This document shows, in pieces, positions 34,128 through 43,303 of a stretch of DNA of 64,000 bases. Below the pieces are notes generated by a model that was given only the letters and a program-made list of their open reading frames with translations, did not search any database and had not been told where the DNA came from. The translations under genes were made by a program, and so were the position numbers. The stretch lies in the NCBI GenBank assembly GCA_025360015.1, contig JANYCZ010000022.1, forward strand, positions 1 to 64,000. Direction: 5' to 3'. Source of the stretch: Verrucomicrobiota bacterium. GTDB taxonomy: Bacteria; Verrucomicrobiota; Verrucomicrobiia; Verrucomicrobiales; Verrucomicrobiaceae. Positions within the stretch are counted from its first letter, which is position 1; each line of letters begins with the position of its first letter.

Positions 34128-34370
34128 ATGACAACTATCACCACCCACGAAGCCAAGACGCATCTCTCGCGCTATCTTGCCGAGGTCGAAAAGGGGCATG
34201 AATTCATCATTGCCCGTGGAAAATCTGCGGTGGCGATGCTGACTCCTGTGCGGAAAGAGCAGCCACCGCCACGCCCCAAGGTCGGCGACATTCTTGGCCC
34301 GCCGTTTGAGTTCTCAGACTCGGCACTTCTCCCTCTCAGCGGGCCTGAGCTCGAGGCATGGGGGCTGTGA
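34128..34370 (+). CDS. Phd/YefM-type antitoxin
   Basis: An 80-aa antitoxin. The N-terminal TTITTHEAKTHLSRYLAEVE segment followed by FIIARGKSAVAMLTPV is the Phd/YefM DNA-binding fold. The C-terminal half (Pro-rich, ending ELEAWGL) should wrap the toxin. It overlaps the toxin gene by 13 bases and probably represses its own operon. Confidence 0.85.
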   Translation: MTTITTHEAKTHLSRYLAEVEKGHEFIIARGKSAVAMLTPVRKEQPPPRPKVGDILGPPFEFSDSALLPLSGPELEAWGL

Positions 34371-34753
34371 GGTATCTGCTGGACACCTGTGCTTTTCTTT
34401 GGATATCCCAGCAGCCTGATCGACTTTCGAGTGCGGCGGCGGCCGTGGTCAACGATGCTGGCAATGAGCTGTATGTGAGTGACATCAGTCTGTGGGAAAT
34501 TGCGCTCAAGCACTCCACGGGCAAGCTGCCCCTGCCAGCTCCTCTCCGTACCTGGATTCCTGAAAAGTTCTCCTACCACAAGTTCAAGAGCCTCAGCCTC
34601 AATCAAGAGGCCATTTACCGCAGCGGCGAGCTGCCGCATGTACATCTGGATCCTTTCGACCGCTTGCTGGCCGCGCAGGCCATGGAGTCTGGCATGACGC
34701 TGCTCTCCCCGGACGCGCCGCTCTCCCTGCTCGGTGCCTCGCGGTTGTGGTGA
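34358..34753 (+). CDS. VapC-type PIN-domain toxin
   Basis: A 131-aa PIN-domain ribonuclease toxin. Acidic active-site candidates are Asp9 (in LLDTCAFLW), Glu47 (in SLWEIALK), Asp98/Asp101 (in LDPFDRLLAAQA) and Asp119 (in LLSPDA). It belongs to the subgroup paired with Phd-type antitoxins. Translation starts inside the antitoxin gene. The Rex-like operator lies 38 bases downstream of its stop. Confidence 0.87.
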   Translation: MGAVRYLLDTCAFLWISQQPDRLSSAAAAVVNDAGNELYVSDISLWEIALKHSTGKLPLPAPLRTWIPEKFSYHKFKSLSLNQEAIYRSGELPHVHLDPFDRLLAAQAMESGMTLLSPDAPLSLLGASRLW

Positions 34754-34791
34754 GCACCGGCTCCGGGCTCTTGGGGTGCGGCTGAGCCCGC

Positions 34792-34809
34792 TTGTGAAAC
34801 TTTTCACAA
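34792..34809. promoter_or_regulatory. Rex-type operator upstream of the nuoG-like gene
   Basis: TTGTGAAACTTTTCACAA is an 18-bp perfect inverted repeat (8-bp arms around CT). It equals the Rex consensus TTGTGAA-N4-TTCACAA at every fixed position. Rex is a repressor that senses the NADH/NAD+ ratio and often controls NADH dehydrogenase and respiratory genes. The site ends 63 bases before the start of a nuoG-like gene, a fitting target. No rex gene is in the window. Confidence 0.75.
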
Positions 34810-34819
34810 AATCGAGTTG

Positions 34820-34834
34820 CCCCTCCCCGAGGGG
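34820..34834. other. GC-rich hairpin between operator and nuoG-like gene
   Basis: CCCCTC (34820-34825) and GAGGGG (34829-34834) flank CCC, a short strong hairpin in the probable leader of the nuoG-like gene, 38 bases before its start. It may influence translation or simply be chance in GC-rich sequence. Confidence 0.25.
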
Positions 34835-34872
34835 GTCCGATAATCGACTCAAGCCCCCTTTTTCCTTCGCTC

Positions 34873-36609
34873 ATGCCTGCCCCCGCCGAAGCTCCCGCCC
34901 CAGTAGCCGCTCCACCGCCAGCCGATCTGGTGAATGTACAGATCGACGGTGTCTGGCACAAGTTCCCCAAAGGCACGCGCATGATCGAAGCGTGCAAGCA
35001 GGCCAAGCAGGAAGTCCCGAGCTACTGCTACCACCCGAAGCTCTCCTCTCCCGGCAACTGCCGCATGTGTTTGGTGGAGATGGGCATGCCGCCGCGTCCG
35101 GCTCCCGGCACCGAGCCTGAGAAGGACGAGCAGGGCATGCCAAAGATCGGCTGGATGCCCCGCCCGGTCATCGCCTGCGCCAACACCGTCGCGGAAGGCA
35201 TGGGCATTCGCACCCAGTCCGTGCTCACGCAGGAATGCCGCAAAGGCGTGATGGAATTCCTCCTCATCAATCATCCGCTCGACTGCCCCATCTGCGACCA
35301 GGCCGGCGAGTGCCGACTGCAGGAGTTCAGCGTGGAGCATGGCAAAGGCGAAAGCCGCTTCCGCGAGGACAAGGTGAAGAAGCCGAAGAATGTCGATATC
35401 GGCCCGCGCGTGCGCCTCGATGACGAGCGCTGCATCATGTGCAGCCGCTGCATCCGCTTCACTGCTGAGGTCGTGGACGAACCTGTGCTGGGCTTCACCG
35501 AACGAGGAAGCTTCACCACGTTGGCGGTGCACCCCGGCAAGCGCCTGGAGCACAACTACTCGCTGAACACGGTGGACATCTGCCCGGTGGGCGCGCTGAC
35601 TTCCAACGACTTCCGCTTCCAGCAGCGCGTGTGGTTCCTCAAGGAGACCAACAGCACCTGCACCGGCTGCGGCCGTGGCTGCAACATGGAAATCTCTGCG
35701 AGGGGCGACACGATCTACCGGCAGACCCCGCGCGACAACAATGACGTCAACTCCACCTGGATGTGCGACAGCGGCCGCCTGGACTTCCACTTCGTGAACA
35801 GCGAATTCCGCCTCACCGATCCGATGATCAAATCTGGTGGCAAGCACCAGATCGCCACCTGGAAGACAGCGCTCTCCAACATCGCCACCGCGCTGGCCGG
35901 CAAGAAGGGCGAGGAGATCGCCATCATCGCCAGCGCCCGCATGACGAACGAGGAACTCTTCTTCGTGAAGCACCTCGCTGCTTTGCTCGCCACCACGAAT
36001 GTGGATGTCATCCCACGCACCGGCGGCGGCGACAACTACCTGCGTGCTGACGATCTCAATCCGAACACGAACGGTGCCAAACTGATCCTCGGCATCGAAC
36101 CCGGCGCGAAGATGGCCGAGATCACCGAACTCATGAGCCGTGGCCGCCTGCGCGTCGTGCTAGCCCTCGGAGAGAACTTGCTCAAGGTCGGCTTCTCCCA
36201 GCGCGATCTCGAAAAAGTGCCGTTCATCGCCTCGCTGCACATCCTTGCCAACGCGAGTGCTGAACTCAGCGATGTGGTGCTTCCGGGTACCGCGTATGCG
36301 GAAAAGCGCGGCAGCATGATCAACGTCACCGGTCGTCTTCAGCGCCTGGACAAGGCCGTTAAAATCCCGGGCAACGCCCACGACACGTGGGAAATCCTGC
36401 GCGATCTCATTGTCGCCTGCGGCGGCTCGAATGGCATTTACACCGTTGAGGACGTTTTCAAGCGCCTCAGCACCGAAGTGCCCGCCTTGAACGGCCTCAC
36501 CTTCTCCAAGATCGGTGACCTGGGCGTGGCAGTGATTGAAACCGGCGAGAAGATCCCGCTGCTGGAGCGTGAGAAAGAGCGCAAGGCGAAGGGCATCATC
36601 GTTGGGTAA
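34873..36609 (+). CDS. nuoG: NADH-quinone oxidoreductase subunit G-like iron-sulfur protein
   Basis: A 578-aa protein with the NuoG/HydA-type N-terminal iron-sulfur region. 2Fe-2S ligands are Cys52, Cys63, Cys66 and Cys102, with an unusual Pro-rich insert of about 30 residues before the last one. The His-Cys3 cluster ligands are His134, Cys138, Cys141 and Cys147. Further pairs (CIMCSRC, CPVG and CTGCGRGC) bind 4Fe-4S clusters. The molybdopterin-fold part is present but shorter than in E. coli NuoG (908 aa). No other complex I subunit is adjacent. It is preceded by a Rex-type site. An alternative is a subunit of another NAD-linked complex. Confidence 0.85.
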   Translation: MPAPAEAPAPVAAPPPADLVNVQIDGVWHKFPKGTRMIEACKQAKQEVPSYCYHPKLSSPGNCRMCLVEMGMPPRPAPGTEPEKDEQGMPKIGWMPRPVIACANTVAEGMGIRTQSVLTQECRKGVMEFLLINHPLDCPICDQAGECRLQEFSVEHGKGESRFREDKVKKPKNVDIGPRVRLDDERCIMCSRCIRFTAEVVDEPVLGFTERGSFTTLAVHPGKRLEHNYSLNTVDICPVGALTSNDFRFQQRVWFLKETNSTCTGCGRGCNMEISARGDTIYRQTPRDNNDVNSTWMCDSGRLDFHFVNSEFRLTDPMIKSGGKHQIATWKTALSNIATALAGKKGEEIAIIASARMTNEELFFVKHLAALLATTNVDVIPRTGGGDNYLRADDLNPNTNGAKLILGIEPGAKMAEITELMSRGRLRVVLALGENLLKVGFSQRDLEKVPFIASLHILANASAELSDVVLPGTAYAEKRGSMINVTGRLQRLDKAVKIPGNAHDTWEILRDLIVACGGSNGIYTVEDVFKRLSTEVPALNGLTFSKIGDLGVAVIETGEKIPLLEREKERKAKGIIVG

Positions 36610-36636
36610 CGAGGCCGCAAGGCTTGAAGCATTGCC

Positions 36637-37173
36637 ATGAAGCCCTCGGCCATGCAGTCACTCATCGGGGGGCTGGTAGGAACCCTGCTTTTTGGCTGGG
36701 TCATGCTGTCGATGTTTGTCTTTGATCCGCCTGGCAGGCTCACGGCTGCGGATGTGAAAATCGTGGCGGGCAAGATCGTGAAATACGAGAAGAGCGGCAA
36801 CCAAGGGGGTGGAAGTCTCGAGGTGTGGATCGAAGGCCGGGAGGTGCCGTTCCGTTCGTTGGATGGCCCCTATCCTAACAGCTTTGATCCTGAAGTGCTG
36901 GCATTGCTTGGGCTGGGGGTGGAGGCTCGCGTGAGTGTGAAGGCTGGAGAGATGAACGCACCCCGGCGCAACCTGGCGCCGAACCAGTCTTTTTATCCCT
37001 TGGTTGCCCTCGATTTGAATGGAAAGCCCGCGCTGTCTTTGGAGGCCTACAATCAGTGGGCGGTCAAAAATCAGAAGGTCGCGCTATGGTTTCTGCCGCT
37101 GATGTTTTGCGGGAGCGTGTATTTGCTTTGGGCGGGGATCATGGCGAAGCGAGCCCGGCTGGCTGCTGTTTGA
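36637..37173 (+). CDS. membrane protein with two transmembrane segments, unknown function
   Basis: A 178-aa protein with hydrophobic segments at about residues 6-28 and 149-170 and a beta-rich extracytoplasmic or cytosolic loop between them (segments such as VKIVAGKIVKYEK and ARVSVKAGEM). I recognise no family. It starts at ATG 36637, 27 bases after the nuoG-like gene, and might be cotranscribed with it. Confidence 0.65.
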   Translation: MKPSAMQSLIGGLVGTLLFGWVMLSMFVFDPPGRLTAADVKIVAGKIVKYEKSGNQGGGSLEVWIEGREVPFRSLDGPYPNSFDPEVLALLGLGVEARVSVKAGEMNAPRRNLAPNQSFYPLVALDLNGKPALSLEAYNQWAVKNQKVALWFLPLMFCGSVYLLWAGIMAKRARLAAV

Positions 37174-37269
37174 TCTGGGAGAAGCTGGCATCCTATCCCA
37201 GAGTTGATCGGCAGGAGATTTTTTAATCAAAACGCACCACGTTCTGGCTATGCGTGTGGGAGTTCTGTT

Positions 37270-40200
37270 ATGCTGAGGAAAATGGGTCAGAAATACGTTC
37301 TCCTCTGTTTGCTTGGCCCTATGTGGGTCACGACTGCCTGCGGGCATTCTGCATCGCTGGATGAATACCCTGAACGATTTCCCGGCAAAACTTTGCAAGC
37401 CATTGCCCGTGAGTGGGAGCCGCCGCCAGATAAAGGCTGGGACGAAAACACTTTGCTCAATGGTGTTCTGCAACTGGCGGACCAGTGGACGAAGCTGCCG
37501 GTGGATGAGTTGAAAAAACGCACCTCCTCTTTGCTGGAGGAAAACCGCCGCGGGGACTACCGCAAGCGCTTCGCCAACGTCCTGCACGAGATGGAAGAGC
37601 TTGCGGCCATAGGAGAGGCAGGCCATTCAGAAGAAGTGGCGGATTATCTGGACTGGCGCATGGAGCACCTGAATTCCGATGACGGCTATTTTGACGAACT
37701 GTCCTCGGGGAATTGGGATGAAACCAAGGAGAAGGCGGGAGAACGAACGCGGCAGTGGGCGACAGAGCGCCATAAGGAAGTTTCAGAGATCAGCGTGAAG
37801 GCAGAGAGAGCCTCGATGGTTCTGCGTCCGCACTGGCTTGTGCAATGCGGAGCCTTGGAGTTTCGGCATCGGCGCTATCGGCAAGCTGCGGACTTCTTTG
37901 AAAGGGTGTGCTCGGCATTTCCAGATCATCCACGCGCTGAAGTGGCAGTGCTGATGCTGGCACGAGTTAAGTTTGATGAATGGAAGCAGACGCGCCAGAA
38001 CTGGCAGCGCGATGAACCCAAGGAGACCCGCTTGGAGGATGAAGCGCGGGAGGCATTTGAACGTTACAGCAAGCTTTATCCCAAGGGGCGTTTTGCAGCG
38101 GACGCCATCGGCTGGGAGGCGGGCATGGCACGCGAAAATGGGTATTTGAGCGTTGCGATGGAGAATTTTTTGCTTCAAGCCCAAACGTCTGGCCACCCTG
38201 AAGTGCGTCGCCGTGCCTTTCAGCAGATTGAGTGGCTGCTGCGTGATCTCGCGAAGAACCCGGACCAGTTGAAGATCATGCCGTGGAATAAAATAGCAGC
38301 TGATCCCTGCGTGGCGCTGCGCATGGGCTATTTCATGCTCGACTGCGAAAGTGAGACCGATCTCGGTGCCATCATGCAGCGGAGATCGGGTGGCGATCAT
38401 CGTGCCTTGGAATCGATGGCTCACACGCTTTCGGCGGTGCGCGCAGCGGCAAAGCAAGCGTGGGTGCGCTTTGATGCTGCTCTTGCCGCCGACAACGCGG
38501 CGTATCGGGGGAGTCGAAGCATCATGCGTGATGTGCTGCACGGCTGGTCGGCCATCATACGCGGCGAACCCGGCATCGTTCCCGTGCTGGTGAAGGAACA
38601 AACGCAAGGGGCCGGAGCCGATGACGTGTTTCTGGTGCGGGCGCTGGCGCAATTGAAAATGGGGCTTGCTGCCGAAGGCATGCGTGGTCTGGACCGGCTG
38701 GATGAGTCCTGCCCGGGTTCGTCAGTTCGTCGCGGCAGTGATTTGCGCCGTATTGACGCCTGGCTGGAGTTGCACCAGCCTGCGGCGGCCCTTGCTGTGC
38801 TGTGGGACATGCACAAAGGGGCAGGCACGGCTGTTTGGAAGCAAGATATTGAGGAGAGCCCACCGCTGCATCTGCCGGGAGAAGTGGATCAGCGTTTGTC
38901 GGCCTTGCTGACATTTGCACCGCTTGCCGAGCTTGAAAAAGCGAGCCTTGCCCAGGGCGTGCCAGCAGGCCTGAAAACTCTTCTTCGCGGCACCCTGCGC
39001 GTTCGTTATCTGAGCGAAGAGCGCTTCGCGGAATCTCTGCGCTTTGCAGACGATGGTGACTTCGAAGGCTGGCGGGCGGCGCACGCAGGTTGGGCTGAGG
39101 ATCCCAAAGGCATTCCAAACGAGTGGAGAACGAGCATCTCCACCCTGCAGGAATTGAGCGGCAAGGTGGAAAAATCCAGCGGGGAGGCCAGGTCGGCTGC
39201 CTGGATGGCCCTCGGCGCTGCCTGGGAGCAGCATTTGTGGCGGCTTTTGGACGGTGGTACTGTGTGGGTTGTACCTGGCTATAGAGAGGCAGTCCTGCCG
39301 CCTGCCTCATATGAGCTGCGTCATCACGCCCGCATCCTTGGCCTGAGTGATGCCGTCGCTGCGGCATTGCTGGACCAGCGGCAGGAGACGTCGCATGCCA
39401 TTCGCTGTTATGAAGAAGCGCTTAAGCTTGCGCCCAAGGGGAGTGCTGCCTCACTCAAGGCGTTGTTTGCTCTCCAGGCCGCGCTGCGCACGCGTGGGGA
39501 GTTTTCCCCTTATTGCATGGATCGGTCGGTGGAAACCAATGCCGCCGCTCAGTCCCGGATGTTGTATGATCGCATCATCGCCGAACATGCGGGCACAGAC
39601 GCAGCCCGACAGGCGGTGTGGTGGACCTTTCGTCCGTCGCACACGCTGGGCGAGTGGGAGCCCGGCGCGGGGGCGCTGTTTGCTTGCGAAGTGGAACTGG
39701 CAGCGTTGCTTACCTCAAGTGAGCGAACAGGTTACTGGAACGATGACTGGCAGACCGCCACGGCGATCAAAACAATTACCGAGAAATTAAAAGCCACCTT
39801 CGCCAGTGAAACCAGCGTCACGCAACTGCGTGCGGCCATCGCTGGGCTGAGGCGTGACACACGCCGTGAGGCACCGGTGGCGAAGGCTGGAGCATTGCTC
39901 AATCATCTCGACGATCTTGATCTGCTGCTGACGGCTTCGGGTGTCAGCGAGGAAGCCCGCAAGGCGTACTTTGATGCCCGCATAAGCGGCAGTCCGCTGG
40001 ATGCCAGTGCTGAGATGTTTGCGCCGATGCAGGACTTTGTGGCGTTTTGGAATGCTGCCGTTACACCTTCGACGACGGCGCTGACTCCGGCAGAGAAGAA
40101 GCTCATGGCCGAGGAGCCGGGACGAATTGCACGCCAACGCATCGCCCAGGCGCAGGTTTGCCGCATGCAGGAGTTCCTGATGGAGTTTCCGCAGAGCGTG

Positions 40201-40704
40201 AAGCGGGAGGCTGCGCTGGCCCGTCTGGCTATCAACACACTGCGCCAGTACCGCTGTCATTGTGGCATGACCAGCTTCAATGTGGTCGCCGAGGCCACAA
40301 CGGTGTATGCGGGCTTTGAGATTGAGCGGGGCATGGCCTTTGATCGCGAAGCGGTGACTGCGGCGTTGGATGCCTATGACCGCGAATTTCCCCAGGGGCG
40401 CTATCATTGGGATGTCTTGCTCATGCGCGGCATCGCTGCGGCCGAATCCCACGACTGGCCTGCTGCCATGCGACACTTTGTGACTGTTCTCGATAATCCT
40501 GATCAGCGCAGTCTTCATCTGGATGCCAGCAACAACCTTTGTGCGATTTTCATGGAACTGCTGACGCCAGAGCAGCGTCCCGCCATCATCAAGGCGGTGA
40601 AAGCCACTTCAGGAGCGTGGCAGAAGCTCGACATTTTCATCCACAGTCCAAGCTGCGGCTGGCGGCTTCGTATTCTGCTGGATTGGCTGGAGACTCAGCG
40701 ATGA
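37270..40704 (+). CDS. large exported protein, probably a TPR-like helical solenoid
   Basis: An 1144-aa protein. The N-terminus is a signal sequence ending TTACG, so a lipoprotein attachment at that Cys is possible but the lipobox is imperfect. The remainder is charged and helical, with repeated Trp/Ala/Leu patterns and units such as RYRQAADFFERVCSAFPDHP and YEEALKLAPKGSAASLKA that look like tetratricopeptide repeats. I chose ATG 37270 because GGGAG stands seven bases before it; ATG 37282 is possible. The frame upstream to 37204 is not supported. Function unknown; such solenoids usually mediate protein binding at the envelope. Confidence 0.75.
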   Translation: MLRKMGQKYVLLCLLGPMWVTTACGHSASLDEYPERFPGKTLQAIAREWEPPPDKGWDENTLLNGVLQLADQWTKLPVDELKKRTSSLLEENRRGDYRKRFANVLHEMEELAAIGEAGHSEEVADYLDWRMEHLNSDDGYFDELSSGNWDETKEKAGERTRQWATERHKEVSEISVKAERASMVLRPHWLVQCGALEFRHRRYRQAADFFERVCSAFPDHPRAEVAVLMLARVKFDEWKQTRQNWQRDEPKETRLEDEAREAFERYSKLYPKGRFAADAIGWEAGMARENGYLSVAMENFLLQAQTSGHPEVRRRAFQQIEWLLRDLAKNPDQLKIMPWNKIAADPCVALRMGYFMLDCESETDLGAIMQRRSGGDHRALESMAHTLSAVRAAAKQAWVRFDAALAADNAAYRGSRSIMRDVLHGWSAIIRGEPGIVPVLVKEQTQGAGADDVFLVRALAQLKMGLAAEGMRGLDRLDESCPGSSVRRGSDLRRIDAWLELHQPAAALAVLWDMHKGAGTAVWKQDIEESPPLHLPGEVDQRLSALLTFAPLAELEKASLAQGVPAGLKTLLRGTLRVRYLSEERFAESLRFADDGDFEGWRAAHAGWAEDPKGIPNEWRTSISTLQELSGKVEKSSGEARSAAWMALGAAWEQHLWRLLDGGTVWVVPGYREAVLPPASYELRHHARILGLSDAVAAALLDQRQETSHAIRCYEEALKLAPKGSAASLKALFALQAALRTRGEFSPYCMDRSVETNAAAQSRMLYDRIIAEHAGTDAARQAVWWTFRPSHTLGEWEPGAGALFACEVELAALLTSSERTGYWNDDWQTATAIKTITEKLKATFASETSVTQLRAAIAGLRRDTRREAPVAKAGALLNHLDDLDLLLTASGVSEEARKAYFDARISGSPLDASAEMFAPMQDFVAFWNAAVTPSTTALTPAEKKLMAEEPGRIARQRIAQAQVCRMQEFLMEFPQSVKREAALARLAINTLRQYRCHCGMTSFNVVAEATTVYAGFEIERGMAFDREAVTAALDAYDREFPQGRYHWDVLLMRGIAAAESHDWPAAMRHFVTVLDNPDQRSLHLDASNNLCAIFMELLTPEQRPAIIKAVKATSGAWQKLDIFIHSPSCGWRLRILLDWLETQR

Positions 40705-40785
40705 AGAGACCGCTGGGAGCGGATGCTGCATGACGTAGATAAAACCAGTGAATCTGCGCAAAATGCGGCTTATAGAGGCCCATAC

Positions 40786-43218
40786 ATGCCCACCCTCCCC
40801 AAGCCTGAACTTCTCTCTCCTGCCGGTAACTGGGACTGTGCCCGTGCGGCGGTGGCGAATGGGGCGGATGCGATTTTTTTTGGGATGCCGCGCTTCAATG
40901 CGCGCATGCGCGCGGATAATTTTGTGGAGGAAGATCTGCCGGAGCTGATGAAGTTTCTGCATGAGCATGGGGTGAAGGGATATGTAGCTTTCAACACGCT
41001 CATCTTCACGAAGGAGCTGCCGGATGCGGAGAAACAACTGCACTGGCTGGAAGACTGCGGAGTGGATGCGGTGATCGTGCAGGATCTGGGGCTGGCGCGG
41101 ATGGTGAAGGCGCTGACGCCGAAGCTGCGGCTGCATGCGAGCACGCAGATGACGATCACTTCGCCCGAGGGGCTGGAGTTTGCGAAGCAGCTCAACATCG
41201 ACCAGGCGGTGCTGGCGCGGGAGCTTTCCATGCGCGAGCTGGAGCGCTTCAAGGCGGCGGCGGTGCCGCTGGAGGTGTTTGTGCATGGTGCGCTGTGCGT
41301 GGCCTATTCGGGGCAGTGCCTCACCAGTGAGTCGCTGGGGCGGCGCAGTGCGAACCGTGGCGAGTGCGCGCAGGCCTGCCGCATGCCGTATGAAATGATC
41401 GTGGATGGCGAGCAGGTGGATCTCGGCGACAAGCGCTACCTGCTTTCGCCGCAGGATCTGGCGGCGGTGGATGAGATCCCGCGTTTGATCGAGCTGGGCA
41501 TCCGCAGCTTTAAAATCGAGGGTCGTCTCAAGACGCCCGAGTATGTAGCGGGAGTGACGCAGGTGTATCGCAAGGCGATTGACCGTGCTTTGGCGAACCA
41601 ACCTGCGCCAGCGAGCGAGGCGGACCGCTATGCGCTGGAGATGACTTTCTCGCGCGGCCTTTATCCGGGCTGGATGCATGGGGTGAACCACCAGGAGCTG
41701 GTGGGGGCTTACTACGGCAAGAAGCGTGGCCCGTTTGTGGGCCAGGTCACGCGCATCCTTGATGCGGACACGCTGGAGCTTGATGAACTGCACATCGCCA
41801 TGAAGCCGGGCGATGGCGTGGTGTTTGAAAACTTGTCTGACACCAATTACGAGCAGGGCGGCAGCGTGTATGAGATGCGGGGCAGCGCTTTGAGCTTCCG
41901 CCATGGCCTGCTGCGCATGCAGGATGTGAAGATCGGCATGCGCGTCTTTAAGACGAGTGATCCCGCGCTCAATCGTGCGCTGCGCCAGTCGTTTGAAGGC
42001 GACATCCCCATCCGCAAGCAGCGCAAGCTCGATCTCCATGCCACAGGCCAGGTGGGCGAACCGCTGCGCGTGCAATCCGGTGCTGCGGTGGTGACTTCCA
42101 ATATGCCGCTGCAGGCGGCGATGAAGCGGCCGCTCACGCCTGGGGCATTCATTGAGCAGTTCAACCGTCTCGGTGGGACGGAATTTGAACTGGGCGAGGT
42201 GCAATTTGACGTGGTGGGCGAAGTGATGCTGCCGGTCAGCGAACTGAACCGGATGCGGCGTGATTTGATTGCAGCGTGGAGCGAAGGCGCATCGTCGCCA
42301 GCACTTGTGGAACCGATCACGGCAACGCTCGAATCGCTGATGCCATCGCGAGGGATTGCTGATGATTCACCGTTCCAGCTTCACGCGCTGTGCCGCACGC
42401 AGGCGCATGTGGATGCGGCGCTGGTGCTTGGGGTGCCGCGTCTCTACCTCGATTTCGAAGACATCCGGCTCTACGCGGATTTGGTGAAGCAGATCAAGGG
42501 GCGCAGTGACACGGTGCAGGTGTGGCTGGCCACGCCGCGCATCCAGAAATCTGGAGAGGCCGGGTTTTTCAAGCTCATCCAGCGGGCGGAGCCGCATGGC
42601 GTGCTCATTCGCAATCTGGGTGCGATGTCGTTCTTCAAGGATGCGGGGATTCCCATGACAGGCGACTTTTCGCTTAACGTGGCCAATCCGCTGACTGCGG
42701 AGATTTTGAAGAAGTCCGGGCTGGAGCGACTGACGATCAGCTATGACCTCAACATTGAGCAGGTGGTTGATCTGCTCGCTGCGGCACCGCCTGCATGGTT
42801 TGAGCTGACGCTGCATCAACACATGCCGATGTTTCACATGGAGCATTGCGTCTTTGCGGCTTTCCTGAGCGAGGGGACGGATTTCACCAACTGCGGCCGC
42901 CCTTGTGACAAGCACCGCGTGCATCTGAAGGATCGCGTGGGCATGCAGCATCCGCTGAAGGCCGACGTCGGCTGCCGCAACACGCTGTTCAATGCGGTGG
43001 CGCAAACGGGCGCGCAGTTCTTTGATGAACTTCGCGAGCATGGGCTGCGCTGCTTCCGCGTGGAACTGCTCGAAGAGAATGCCGATGAGGCGATGATTGT
43101 TCTGCGGACGTATCAGGAACTAATGTCCGGCCAGCGCGACGGCGAGGAAATCTGGCGCGATTTGAAAGCGCAGAGCCAGCTGGGCGTGACGCGGGGGACT
43201 TGGGCGGAACTGGCCTGA
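40786..43218 (+). CDS. U32 family protein (putative RNA hydroxylation, RlhA/TrhP-like)
   Basis: An 810-aa protein. Residues from about 5 to 330 carry the U32 domain: PELLSPAGNWDCARAAVANG, then EVFVHGALCVAYSGQCLTS and the Cys-containing RGECAQACRMPYEM. The C-terminal half probably corresponds to the region of long U32 proteins such as E. coli RlhA, which hydroxylates 23S rRNA. Older annotation as a collagenase-like peptidase is doubtful. It is longer than RlhA (about 670 aa). ATG 40786 gives MPTLPKPELLSPAGN; further upstream the frame has no similarity. Four or more conserved Cys may bind a metal cluster. Confidence 0.85.
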   Translation: MPTLPKPELLSPAGNWDCARAAVANGADAIFFGMPRFNARMRADNFVEEDLPELMKFLHEHGVKGYVAFNTLIFTKELPDAEKQLHWLEDCGVDAVIVQDLGLARMVKALTPKLRLHASTQMTITSPEGLEFAKQLNIDQAVLARELSMRELERFKAAAVPLEVFVHGALCVAYSGQCLTSESLGRRSANRGECAQACRMPYEMIVDGEQVDLGDKRYLLSPQDLAAVDEIPRLIELGIRSFKIEGRLKTPEYVAGVTQVYRKAIDRALANQPAPASEADRYALEMTFSRGLYPGWMHGVNHQELVGAYYGKKRGPFVGQVTRILDADTLELDELHIAMKPGDGVVFENLSDTNYEQGGSVYEMRGSALSFRHGLLRMQDVKIGMRVFKTSDPALNRALRQSFEGDIPIRKQRKLDLHATGQVGEPLRVQSGAAVVTSNMPLQAAMKRPLTPGAFIEQFNRLGGTEFELGEVQFDVVGEVMLPVSELNRMRRDLIAAWSEGASSPALVEPITATLESLMPSRGIADDSPFQLHALCRTQAHVDAALVLGVPRLYLDFEDIRLYADLVKQIKGRSDTVQVWLATPRIQKSGEAGFFKLIQRAEPHGVLIRNLGAMSFFKDAGIPMTGDFSLNVANPLTAEILKKSGLERLTISYDLNIEQVVDLLAAAPPAWFELTLHQHMPMFHMEHCVFAAFLSEGTDFTNCGRPCDKHRVHLKDRVGMQHPLKADVGCRNTLFNAVAQTGAQFFDELREHGLRCFRVELLEENADEAMIVLRTYQELMSGQRDGEEIWRDLKAQSQLGVTRGTWAELA

Positions 43219-43303
43219 GGTGGGGAGGCGCGGGGCAATGGTTTGCTCCCGGCGCAGGAACTTCCTTGAACGGAGGGCGGTTTACCGCCAGAATCACCCG
43301 GCC

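Noticed and set aside
40609-42204. 531-codon minus-strand frame opposite the U32 gene
   Set aside because: His/Arg/Leu-rich antisense shadow; the plus strand carries the U32 signatures.
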